NCBI GenBank assembly: GCA_013365365.1
Contig: JABVXU010000048.1
Location: 124,001-188,000 of the forward strand
Source of the DNA: Cruorifilaria tuberocauda
Taxonomy: Eukaryota; Nematoda; Chromadorea; Rhabditida; Onchocercidae
DNA length: 64,000 nt
Reading direction: 5' to 3'
In this document: positions 1 through 11,850 of the stretch, piece by piece
Position numbering within the stretch: position 1 is the first letter of the stretch
How the letters are laid out: every line of letters begins with the position of its first letter
Made by a program: the position numbers and the translations under genes
Notes under the pieces: model-generated
What the model saw: only the letters and a program-made list of their open reading frames with translations
What the model was told of the DNA's origin: nothing
Databases searched by the model: none

Positions 1-3000
1 CTCAGATCATTAGTTTAATCAGACAAAATGCTGCTAGATTCTCTAAGAAACCGATTGGACCTATTGGTAAATTTAAATTACTGTCATATAATTTTTTATC
101 TAATTGTTAGAGTAATGTAGATAATGTTTCATATTTGTAGATAACAAGAGAGCCAAACTATATCTTACCAATATGGGCATCGTAAATCAGCAAAAATCGC
201 AGATTAGAAAACTTGACCTTGCAAATTTAGGTGCCTATATCCGAATAAAAGATAATTCATGGACGTTGGCTGTAGAATATTGTTTGCGTCACTTACTTTC
301 GGTGTGGTTATGTGATAATGTACAGGATAGAAATATTCTGGATTCAATTCTGCAGAAATATAATATTCGTGCTGTAGGATATATTATCAGCAAGTACTTT
401 TTTCTGTTCTTGGACTTATTTATTTAGTACTTTACATTTCTGCTGCGCATAGGAATATGATTTTTTCAGATTTTCGAATAATCGACACAACGTAACTTTA
501 TTTGAACCATCGTTAGAATATTTGACTGTGGCAAGAATGGTAACTGTCACGGATGATAATGTTTTCAATGTATTAGTCGATCAGACGCAGATGGAATCCA
601 TTCTTTTAATTGGATCCGATAACTTAGCACGTAATTTGATGGCACAAAGTGTAGGTATCATCTCATTTAAAAATGTGTGTATGGAATTAAGCGTGGATTG
701 TGCCATACTTTGTTAATCTTGTGGCTTTTTGGATGCTAAAAATTGATCTCAAATTTGTGTTTAGCGAATTCTTTTGTCAAATCCAAGTTAAAATTTTCAA
801 TATCGCAATGATAATCAGTGGAAATATGATCCAAGTTTTTATAGCCACCGAAAAATGTTCATAAAGGGTTTACCAAAAATGGTGATGAAGTATTCGCAAA
901 AACGAGTAATCAAGTATATCGCTTCTATACAAATCACCATTATAAGAAATCAGTCATATTGACCAGTACTGAGATAGCTAACACCAAGTATTTTTTTGTG
1001 CATGATTTGTAACGAATATAAATACATAAAGAATTTATGTGACAGAAATGGAAATATATTAAGAATTTACTTATTCCCAACATTATGATTTTCAGTCTTT
1101 GTTGGAATATTTTGATAAGAAATAACCTATCAGCATTGGCTTAGAAAACGAATAGTAAAAACTAAAAGTAATAAAAACTTTTTATTATTGATTCCTTGTA
1201 ATATTTGATTAAATAATCTTGATTTCAGAACGCTTTATAATCAGATAATGAAAGCAGAAAATGAATTGCAAGTTAACAGAGTATCTTTAGCAAAGGTTTT
1301 CTTCATTTTCTGTCCTTTATGAGAAACGTGAAATGCATTAAAAAGAAGAGGAAAATAATCATTCATAATTGTGCAACTTTAAAAAGGGAAAATTTTTAAT
1401 GTCATACAATTGTAAAAATATTTTAGGCACAAGAAAATCATCAGAAAATAGAAGCAGATATGACTAATGAAATGCAGCAAAGCAATCAGGAGTTGCAACG
1501 CTTAAGAGTCGATGAAGTACGACGACGTTCTTTACAAAAACGATTGGATGCTGCACGATTTGAAGGAGGTGTTGATGGTCAAGTCATGAATCTGGTAATG
1601 GTGTTTATAGTCGGAACTGTCTTTTCTCATCGAAATTTTTCATTGAAGTGGTTCTCTTCTGGAACACAAATCGGTTTCAGGTTTCAAGTTTGGATCAGTA
1701 TAGGAGAGAGAAAGAAAGGCTCATGCAATCTGAGAACGTTCTGCAGCGGCAGCTAATTAAATCACGTCAATTGTTACGCGATACAGAAATGATGAGAGCA
1801 GAAAAAGCTAAAGAAATGGGGGAAAGCGAAAATGAACTTAAGAAAAGTGAAGTATGCATTTAGATAACTGGGTTGCTGTGGTCTAAATAATGTTATTGAA
1901 ATTTCGTATTGCATTATTGCTTTAGTAACCTCTTCAAAAATTACCGGAAGACTTACTTATCATTTCTAGACTTATTTGAAAGAATGTAGTAGAGAAGTCG
2001 ATGGGATGAACGATTGTAATAAGGAGCACCGTCAGAAGTTACTAAAGTTGGAAATCCATATAAACGATCTGGAGGAGAAAGTGAAAATACTGAAGTGAGT
2101 AAACTTTTTAGATACGAGGATACGAAATAATGAGTTTTACTACTGTATGAGTAAATTCAAGTTTTTAGTGAAAAACTGAAAAAAATGAAAGAAGAAGCTA
2201 ATGAGTGGGCTACTGATGCGCCTCCCGATTTCGCGAGTCTGCCAGATACAGCAGAAGTTGAAGAGCAATGTAGAAAATTAGAACATCTCATTTGCGTTAC
2301 TCAGGAAAGGTATATCTTACATTATTTTATCGTACTTTTTTTCCCACTTTTTAAACTATACTTTTTGTATTAAAATTCTCACGATAATTCTCTGATTCAT
2401 TCATTGATAAAAATTGTAAATTCATCCAAAAAATAAGAAATTTGAAAATATACCTAACTCTGGATTTTCAAAAAAATCAGTTATGATTTTTTTCACACAA
2501 AATGTATTTATGTTTTTCCGTTTTTGTAGCTTCTTTATTTCGACTGCATATAGAGTTCCTGCTCTATCGTATTATCATTCCGAAAAGCTGAGATATTTTG
2601 TCTTAGGTACTCTATAAAAAAAAATCCTATTTATATACATCTGTCTTTCATGCAGTGCATACTATAACAAAGACGAACTCCATATACAAGAAGAGTAAAT
2701 GTTATTATTATTCAATTTTTGGGTTTTTCACTCGCTAGCTGCTTTCAGATTCCCTCTTTTTGCGCACGAATTTCCAAAACAATTCTCCCACTTGTCCTTG
2801 TCCCGTCCGTATTGAGATAACCTCATTATTGGTTATGATTAAGTAACAATCAGTAGCGAACCAGAAGGGTGAAGCAAGAAGAAACGTATTCATCTCTTGC
2901 TGTTCTATCTATATTTTCAAGAATTAGAAGTTTATAATGAAAAATCAGTAAATGAATATTATATTATTACGAAATTATGGAATTTCGTAATAATATAATA

Positions 3001-4297
3001 TAACGGTCAAGTTCTCTGAATGTCGTGTTTTATGATTCCACAGATTTGCTATGGAATCATATTGTAACTTACTCTTATATAAAGTTCCAATTGCTGAAGC
3101 AAAAAAAATTTTGGGAGTATTACAGTCATTAAAATGGAAATATATGGCTGTTTGAAATCTTTTTTACTGCTTATTACTGTTATCATATTTCTTTACAGCT
3201 TGGAAGGTACTATAATTTCTGAAGAATCGTTGGGTGCTTTGCAGAGTGATTATGAACATCTACAAAAAAAATATAAGAATGCTAAACGAGTCGTTCTGGT
3301 ATGTGCTAAAATTATTTTTCAGATATTTCTGGGTGAGAATGGATTTGTTTTATTATGCATTAATTATAGGAATTGAAGAATCGATTAAAGTTGAGAAATG
3401 AGAAATTTCTGGAAGTACGAAATCTAACAGCTAAGAGACTTAGTGAATTATACAGTGGTCTGATGTCGATAAGAAATTTCAAAGGTTCACTGATTATAAA
3501 TCATGAGAAACGTGCTATTTATATTATGGTTGGTTGAATGTTATAATTTCATTGAAAAAGGCATTTTTGTTTTTGAACATTGTGCTGAACATGCTCTGTT
3601 CACTTTTACATTTGCCTCATATTTATAATGACTTGTGCATTGTTATGTCATTTAGGCGGAAACTCAAAAAAATCAAGAAATTGATCAGGCTGCTCTTCTT
3701 GAGCGTTATCGAGGGAAAGGCAATTTACAAGATTTAAGAGGTGATATTTTATCCTTATCTTTTTATCATTGTATGGGCATTACAGACACATAATTCCCCA
3801 GAGATATACGCATTCTCAATCTTTATATATAGCGAAAAAAAACTCATTTTCGGACATTCAGATTTCATGTATCAAATCGTTAAAACAAACATATGTCTTT
3901 GAGTAGTACATATTTTCTAGATATGAAGTATTGCAGGATTGTCTGGTGGTGAACGAACTTATACTTCTGCTTGTTTTGTTATGGCTTTATGGCAGGCTAT
4001 GGAAACTCCAATCCGGTATGTATTGTTATTAATATCAAATTTTCTGGAAAAAAATATAACTTGAATGAAGAAAATTGAGATTTTCATGTTCTGAACTAGT
4101 AATTTTTCAGTTGCATGGATGAGTTTGATGTATTCTTGGATTTGAACAATCGGAAAATTGTGATGGAACTCTTCACAGACCTTGCCACTCGTCAGTACCC
4201 AACCTATCAGTTCATTTTCTTTACTCCTCAAGGAGTCGCTGACTTTGCTCATCGTGATCGTGTACAGCTCTTTGAAATGCCGAAAATCAGGAAGTGA
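1..4297 (+). CDS. smc-6: Structural maintenance of chromosomes protein 6 (SMC6), 3' part
   Basis: C-terminal part of SMC6, the ATPase that pairs with SMC5 in the nuclear SMC5/6 complex for homologous-recombination repair. The window opens inside an exon (1-66) encoding KKPIGPIG, and the next exon (231-393) continues GAYIRIKDNSW, the segment before the hinge. Exon 470-650 (NVLVDQTQMESILLIG) is hinge-like. Many short exons from about 1228 to 3740 encode a charged coiled coil with few prolines. The ABC signature LSGGERTYTSACFVMALWQ lies at about 3937-4015. Walker B CMDEFDVFLD begins the last exon (about 4111), followed by the D-loop and H-loop region (FIFFTPQG). The stop is at 4295-4297. An 890-bp intron (about 2310-3198) carries hairpins. 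The order signature, Walker B, QGVADF is that of SMC6, not SMC5. The N-terminal Walker A half lies outside the window. Confidence 0.96.
2956..3001. repeat. Perfect 21-bp inverted repeat with 4-nt loop (intronic hairpin)
   Basis: Arms 2956-2976 and 2981-3001 are exact reverse complements separated by ATGG. It lies in the long smc-6 intron. A second, weaker inverted repeat (3032-3040 and 3052-3060, ATGATTCCA/TGGAATCAT) follows 30 bp later. The pair could be the remains of a MITE-type element or a structured intronic RNA. No target-site duplication is obvious. Confidence 0.8.
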
Positions 4298-6393
4298 AAA
4301 ACTGCAAAATGAAAATGTTGTTTATAATCCTATTTTATACAGCAGATTTTGTTTAACCAGAACACTGTTAATCTAAGGCTTGCGAATTCTTCATCTGCAT
4401 TACCTCATTTTAATATCCATTTATTTTAATTTATTCTTTATGTGAACAAATTTATGCTCATCTTTGTAATATTTGGTGTGATATTAATATAGTGCAAGAA
4501 CTTAACATAAAATGTAACTCATTCTCACTTCTATCTCTACAGTGTCCTTCCGTTGTTGGTTTACTATTCATTATAAAAATAATCACATTAATTAATATTA
4601 TAGAACCACTTTTATACAATATTGTATGGTGATGATGTATCCTTCAGTTCTTGACAATCATAAATTTAAAAGTGTTGAATTATATTTACATGGTCAATTA
4701 TATCACACTTTTGGTCTCCGTTCCGAATTATCTGTATTTATGTTGAAGAACGTCTTTCGTTTTTGGTCTAATCATCCTAATTTTGGGTATTTTTTCAAAT
4801 TTTGTTGAAAATAATAGGAAAACTTCCTTATATGAATTGAAAATATCTTCATGCTTATTAGATTGGGGTAAACTCAATGATCTTTACTTCTTTCTCTGAA
4901 TTGATGCTTTCTTTTTTCCTTTCCTAAGTCACATGGCTGCATATGGAAATTAGAAATTTATAAAATTTCATTCAAGATTGATTTAATTAGTGGTTTTCAT
5001 TATGTACTATTAATCGTCGGTTAAAACATACTTGTTCTTCGCTATAAAAATAATATTGCTTTCACTCTATTCATTGAGATGTATTGATTCGAGCATTATA
5101 CACCATTCAAACTCTCTTTGGAAGCGCGTAAAATACGCTGTCAATTTTCCTCTTTAAATTAATATCGAACTTCTGATTGCTTAAACAGTACTTCGTTATG
5201 GACTTATCTTTCAGAAGATTATAAAACAGAACACGAAACAATGTATAAATGATAGAACTAGGTGTGTCAATGCTTTACCATAACGATTATCTCCACAGAT
5301 GATAATTGACTAGTATTCTCATTTATCGTTAGATTTGTATTGACATATCGTAATATACTCATGTTCTTCAAGAACAGTAGAAGTCAATTTTAATAGTTGC
5401 AAATATATCAAACTGGAGATAGATATAACTTGAACAAAGGAGAGATAAGAATTGGAATTAGCAAACAACAGTGAAGCTAATACTTAAGTCAAGAGAATTG
5501 AACTTAGAAATGAGTTTTATTTTAAATTAAAATGAGCTGAAATTAATTATTTTTGGTAAAAATGACACCAATGTATATGGCTTTCTTGCATCGATCAAAT
5601 TAATAAAATTAAGTTATCAAGAAGAGTCTGTCAGTTGTTGTTCACAAGATGATCATACTCATTTTAACATAACTGGACGTTGACATAATTGATAAAATAA
5701 TTTTTAAGATATTTTTCCAGCGTCTTAATACGACAGTTTAGCTTAACTGCAATATATTTATCAAACAGATCTCATTCAATGCGTAATACATTCATGTATG
5801 ATGTACAGAGTGAAGTTCCATTTATTCATGAAATTTTGATTAAATTCGTAAAAACATGAAATGATCAAGTGGTAAATTTAACTTCTTGCTAGACGTCGTA
5901 ATCATACCCAATATTGTAATATTTTTTGGAGTCAGTTTCCCTCACCTTAATAATCTTTTAATTTATCAATTAATGTGAATGCATCATTTGACCGTTTTCT
6001 TTATTAGTGAACTTTCGGAATATACTAATTCTGGCATATCATCAAATATCTTTTTTCATGTAATCAAATTAATCATTGGTTCGACAATATTTTCTCCACT
6101 TATTTCATTGTTTGATTATTTAATTGTTTAATATATTTTTGTTACTTTCAATGTTCCTTTTGTTGGAATTTGCTGGTCAAGATTCAATTGTGTGAGTGAC
6201 ACAGTTATTCGATTCATTTTTCTAAAAAATCGAATGTTATAAAGGACTTTATTGGAATGATTAGTAAAGGTGTTCATTTCAAAGTGCTTGTTAATTGTTT
6301 CGCATTTTTCTTTTTTTACGACAGTGATTTTTGCAGGAAATCAATTACTGGTAATCTGTGAAGCTTACAGTTACACAAACTGATCGATGTACG
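4298..6393. other. Intergenic region between smc-6 and ints-7
   Basis: AT-rich sequence of about 2.1 kb with no convincing exon. Short open frames such as 4626-4808 lack family similarity and splice context. It should contain the 3' UTR of smc-6 and the promoter of ints-7. Two acceptor-like sites (TTTTTGCAG ending near 6338 and CTTACAG near 6370) lie just upstream of the ints-7 start and could receive a spliced leader. Confidence 0.6.
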
Positions 6394-9300
6394 ATGGATG
6401 CATCAACAAAAGGTCATATGACCTTAAATACTCTTGAGAAAGGTGGGATCGTTCAACAAAATGCTTTTGCGAATTTAAATCATGCGAAGTAGAATTTGCA
6501 ATTAGTCCGCTTCTCTATGATTACAAATAGTCCACTGAGCTGGGAATAATTAGCAACTTTGGGCTTTCCGAAAAATTTCTCGTCTAAGATATTAATTCTT
6601 ACGTTACTTATGGATAAGTTATCTGAAATTTCGAAGGAATAGTGCAAAAAATGGATATCTTTTTGGGATTCAAAATTAAAAACTCAGAAAAATTACATGT
6701 TGAAAATGCAGCATATGAATCATAGAAAATGAAGTTCAGTATTTCATCTTTCAGGACTGCGCTCACGTGCACTGCATGAGAAGATGGCTACGATTGTCAA
6801 CATGACTACATTTCTGCGTGACAATCCGTTCCCTTTCTTCGTTAATGCAGCCGTACTTCGACTTTGTGAAGCATTTCGTGATGAGTGAGTTGATTTTGAA
6901 ATGGTCAGCATCGAATATGTATCATTTTCATTTTAATTTAATGAAAGTCACTAAGAAGTCTTCGAAAGAGGTTTCTTCCGTATTTCATTTTTTATTGAAT
7001 ATGAAGCTTAAACTAAACATCATTTTAAAGATTCAGTTATACATATACATGCTTCAGATGCAACGAACTGCGCTTATGTATTGTGCGAGTAATGGGTGAA
7101 TGTTCCACTGAACTTCGGCTTGTTTTCTCGAATGATGAAGTTGCTCGGCGTGTTCTTAAAGTATCCCATTCAAATGATCCACTTGCTCGTTCACTTACGC
7201 TTCAAATACTCGCTAAACTAGCTTCTGTTGTGGCGGAAAATAAGCAGGTAATGATGGAGAAATATGCAATTGTGGACATTTCGAGAATAACAGAGATCAC
7301 TTTTTTGATGAATTGTGTTGTAGGTGCACCATTTGGTAGTTACAAGTATCGATTCTGAGGAAGCTCAGGAACGATTAGCAGCCATTGTGGCAACTGAGGC
7401 ATTTGTTGGTGTTTCCAGGTTATTTCGTATTTTATCGTTTACAAGTAAACTTTCTTATTTAAACAAAGCTTCCGAATTCTGCATAAATTTTGGAAATTCG
7501 TCCATTGGGAGCTATTTCAAAGTTTTCTTTTTAACTTTCAGATCCTTCTCGCAGACAGTGTTTGAGAAACTGTGTGTTATGTTTTTATCGCCACTTGTTT
7601 CGCCGATGACTAAAATCAGTTTGGTTGGTGTATTCGCTAATATGCAAGCTGATGTAGAAATCATCATGAAAGTATTTGCACTGGGTGAACGAATATTTAA
7701 TGAAGCATACAATCAACAGTTGATACTTGCACTTATCAAATCGCTCACTACATTAGCTGTTTCTTGTAAATTCGCCGTCTCTGAATTGGTAATAATATAA
7801 ATAACATTTTAGATTTGCTCTGGAAGATTTTCCATTTTTATTGTTTTGAAAAGATGCAACCTATCAAATTGTATCTTGTTCTTTATTTTGATTTTCATAT
7901 TTTCAGTTAACATTATTGATAGAAAAGCTGAAGATATCCAAGGAAAATCGAACTCTTTGTATCGCCATTCTACATAATATTAAACGTTTGTCATCAGCTG
8001 CACATATGCTCACGGAATCTCATATGCATGCTAGTTTTATCAATTTCTAAAAAGCGACGAACATTATATTTTCTATTCTTTTGATTCAGATGTTAAATGT
8101 AGTTATTTCATTCCCTTTTATGCTTCAATCAAAAGCAGTTCTTTACTGTAATTATTGCAACGATTTTACATTAGGACCTACTGAGCTTCGGAGACACATT
8201 AACAGATGACTTGATACGCTTTTATTGGCTGGCAACTCTTGTTCGTTTCACGTCACAAAATATTTATAAAATTACTGCAACATTTTCAGGTATTTTGTTC
8301 TAATAATGCGTTACTGATTGAAATCCATTTAAAATTTTGTATTTAGCTCATGTTAAAAAAACATTTTCAATTCCAAGGCAACTGAAAAATGAACAGTGAA
8401 GAATAAAATATTTTGCAGATAATGTAGAGCATTGGACGTATCTTTTATCGAATAGAAATGCTGATATTCGACTTTCAGCTTTGCATTTATATATCAATAT
8501 ATACAAATACAGTCAATCACCGGATATTGTATCCTCCCTGAAAAATTCATTTATTATATCACTATCAACTATAAAATCTCAAAATTCCGAAAAAGTATGC
8601 TCATATTTTAAGGTTTTTTATAAAGTTTTTAAAATCAGACTTTAGTTATATGTGATCAGATATTTAATAAATTTTATGCTACCAGTCGTATTAATTAGAT
8701 ATGAATTCAAAATTCAATCAATTATAAATGTTGCTCTCTTCATTTGCATGAACATTTCTACTATTTTCGAAAATCATTTTTTGGTTACATTTTAAATATA
8801 ACTATTAAATAACAATTTATGCAATATTCAGTTTTATCGTCTTTTGACTGCCTTCATATGTGACGATACTTGTCCACGTGAAACTGTGGATGCAGTAGTG
8901 AGCGCTCTCTTAGTCACAGAACTGCCGGATTTTTCGGCTTTGCATGTGTTGCAATTCTTAGTAGCAGCTGCCGAGACTCACTCCCATCTTTACTCTCGTC
9001 TTCGTTCTTGGTCTATATCGAAATTGAATGAAAATACGAATTTAACGAAATTAACCGTAAGTTATAAATTCACTTTTGCTCGGTAGTATTACTTTGAATC
9101 ACTATGTGAAAGCTAACTATGATAATTTAAAATAGGAACTTTTAATTATAAACGAACAGATATTTTTATTACAGCTCTTTTCGTGCTTAGTGTATACTCC
9201 ATTGAGCGACGTAACCAGACTTCCCAAAAATCATATAGATTTTTGGGGAAATGATCCATGGGTTCTCTACTTAGTTGCTCGATCGGCTATGCGAAACGGA

Positions 9301-11850
9301 CATTGGAAGTCGGTCGCCCTTCCCATATTGGACGTAATTCATAAAAAGGTAATACTATGTTTGACTAATTTTTATTTATGTCTTTATTTTATTGCATATT
9401 TATGATATAATCTAACCCACTTGTGTCAGAGTCCTTTAATTTACTCTTAAGCCTTTATTTTTCACTCCTTTTATTATATTCAGCTTTTTCTAGTCCGGTT
9501 TTTATATGTTGCGCCATTTAAATCCGATATTCCATTTTTATTAACATTATAATGTTTCAAATATTGCTTTAGGTAAAATCATTTCAAAGCAGAATGTGGT
9601 TAATAGCTTTACGAGATATCTGTTGTGCGTCACTTTCTGAATTTACAGTTTTCTCTTTGGAAAGATCTATTGAAAATCTCAATAGCGCTCGATTATCACT
9701 TTCTGTGCGTATTTTACTCTTGCTATTTTCGAGCCAAATTGATTGCTTAATGTTATTAAATCAGTTTTTCATATCGAGGTTTTAATTTCCAACAGTATTT
9801 TCATTTTTTTTATTAAAATTTTTTAGGCCTTATGCTCATCGCGAGAATCCTTACGTTATTTTGTGTTCCCATTGCGATTTGTGGATTGTTTGTGTAGTAT
9901 GTATGCGGTTCTACGCAGTTTTTTGGTTGTTGTGAACACAAATTTATCACTTAATGACAAACCTGCTCTTTATATCATGAAGAAGGTTTCAGTTCGTTTG
10001 CAAGCTTGTGCAGCAAGTAAGTACATTACGATTTTGTTTCTGTAATCAATTAAATTTGTCTAATTGATTTTATATGAAGCATTCTTTATAACCTTTAGGA
10101 CTTATAGGAACCTTTAGGATATAAGGACTTATAATCTTTAGGAATGCATAAATGTCGAGATATGTGGTCGGACTTGTACAAGCATTGCTTTGATGCAGAT
10201 ATTAATACGACAACTTTCGTTGAGTTGTATGGTGGGATGTGTGCTTTGTTCAGTGCTGCTTTACAATTGTTTGCAAAGCAGCAACCATTGTCGTTAGTTT
10301 TATCATTTGTTTTGATGTATGTTACATATTATTCAAATGCGTTAAATTCTTTCCAAGTTCACATCGATTTTCATCGTCCGAAATTTATCCGTTTCGTTCA
10401 TGTTTACGGCTCTGATGTCAAGAAAATATCACATGGCAATAATTTCCGCAATTTTGCATCATCTTAGAAATGTATTCTGTCTGCCTTTCAAATGCAAAAG
10501 TTTTTTTTTTAACAAGGTTAAATTTCATTCTGCCTTGTTTGCAATTTTTTGATCAAAGCGTATGAATGCAAAACGTTTTGTTCATAGTGCATTAGCTGGT
10601 TCCATGTAAAATTGAAACATATTTGGGCCAGTAACCTAGTTTTCAGAAAAAATCATTTTTTTTATTATATTATATTACTTTATTTTGTATGCAACATTTT
10701 CAGTTCTTTATCTTTATTTTCTTCTTCACACTATTCGCTGGCGAATAAGCATTTACGTGCTTCACTTTTATGGGCGAAAGGAGAAATTGAAAAGCTAGAT
10801 ATTGTAGCTCTGGAAAAGAGGCTAACAAAAAAAGTACTGTTTCCACATTGATATAGAATATAACTCGAATATTTCAATTTTATTCTAAGTTTCTTAAAAC
10901 CCTTTGAAGGGAAAAATTTTACATGTATTGCAATATATAGTTCTCTAAGTGGACACTATAACGTCCGTGAAGCCTGTTTCAGAAATTGAAATTTCTTGCG
11001 GACACTTTTGGATATTTGTGTGGTCTTCCAATATGTATTCCACGATTTTTTTTCCAGCAGCTTAAATATACGCAGATAAAGGTTTCTGTCTTTTCAAAGT
11101 TATCCCTAGCGGCAATTATCCCTAGCAGAAATCATGAATTCCGTACAGAAGCAATTTAAAATCTTGTAAAAATCTTGTAAAAAAAAAATTTTAGGCGAGA
11201 TCTGAAGTTTTACAATCCTAAATATTGTTTCATTTAAGCTGAACATTTTACCGCAGCCAGGACCAGCAGAGACTGCCATTAGTGTCTCTTCCAACCAGAA
11301 AGTACCAATTTCCATCGAAGGCGCAATCGAGTCGTCGCATGCATCATCTGTTGATGCTGTTATTGTAAAAGCGGTCGCAAAGTTCGCAAAAAGTTCTAAT
11401 GTAAGTCATTTTTGAGAGTTTGGTTTCAAATTATTTTGAAATGAGGTATTACTATAAAAAAAGAAAGCCTTTTTTGTTTTGGAAAAACAGAAAATTTTCT
11501 TGAACCAAGTTCTACAGCAGATCTCAATTCTTTTCAAATTTTGTATCGTTCCAGAAAGACTGTTCACAATTCCAGACTGTAATACCGCAAGAAGGGAAAT
11601 TCTTCAATGCTCAATTTCTCCTTGCATTTCCACAAGTGAGTGTTATATATTTTATAGAATGCATAAGAGGACCTAACATGAGGCTTTAATTGGTCTCAAT
11701 TATTTATAAATTATTTTCTTGTTATATATAAAAGAGAAATATTTTCAGAGTTGTACGATGGAATTTTCTGTAAACTTTTTGGATAAGGAAACGAAACGGT
11801 TGTGGGAAAGTAGTGTTACAGCAGAATTGAAAATTCATGTATCATCTTGA
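6394..11850 (+). CDS. ints-7: Integrator complex subunit 7 (INTS7)
   Basis: Subunit of the nuclear Integrator complex, which cleaves snRNA 3' ends and attenuates RNA polymerase II; INTS7 is mostly HEAT-type helical repeats. The start exon 6394-6442 ends EK|G and joins exon 6755-6884 (GLRSRALHEK... NPFPFFVNAAVLRL), matching the human DKGLRSGKLGEQ... PFPILINSAFLKL region. Exon 7058 onward gives CNELRLCIVRVMGE, then HSNDPLARSLTLQILAKLAS, like human HSNDPVARAITLRMLGSLAS. Later exons lie near 7907, 8174, 8419, 8830, 9175 (RSAMRNGHWKS), 9573, 9827-10016, 10142 (DLYKHCFDADINTTTFVEL), 10704, 11252 and 11513 (GKFFNAQFLLAF). The last exon, 11749-11850, ends in a beta-rich tail, KLIHVSS-like, with TGA at 11848. 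Similarity runs the whole length. Exact borders of the 10.3-10.8 kb exons are uncertain. Confidence 0.93.
10090..10143 (+). repeat. Short degenerate tandem repeat with three identical 3' splice-site motifs
   Basis: Imperfect tandem copies of CTTTAGGA-containing units at the end of an ints-7 intron create CTTTAG|GA at 10098, 10117 and 10141. Only the last one keeps the reading frame (A|GA ATG CAT); the first two lead to in-frame stops within a few codons. Confidence 0.6.

Noticed and set aside
4626..4808. 60-codon plus frame after smc-6
   Set aside because: Starts inside the probable 3' UTR/intergenic DNA and has no relatives that I recognise.
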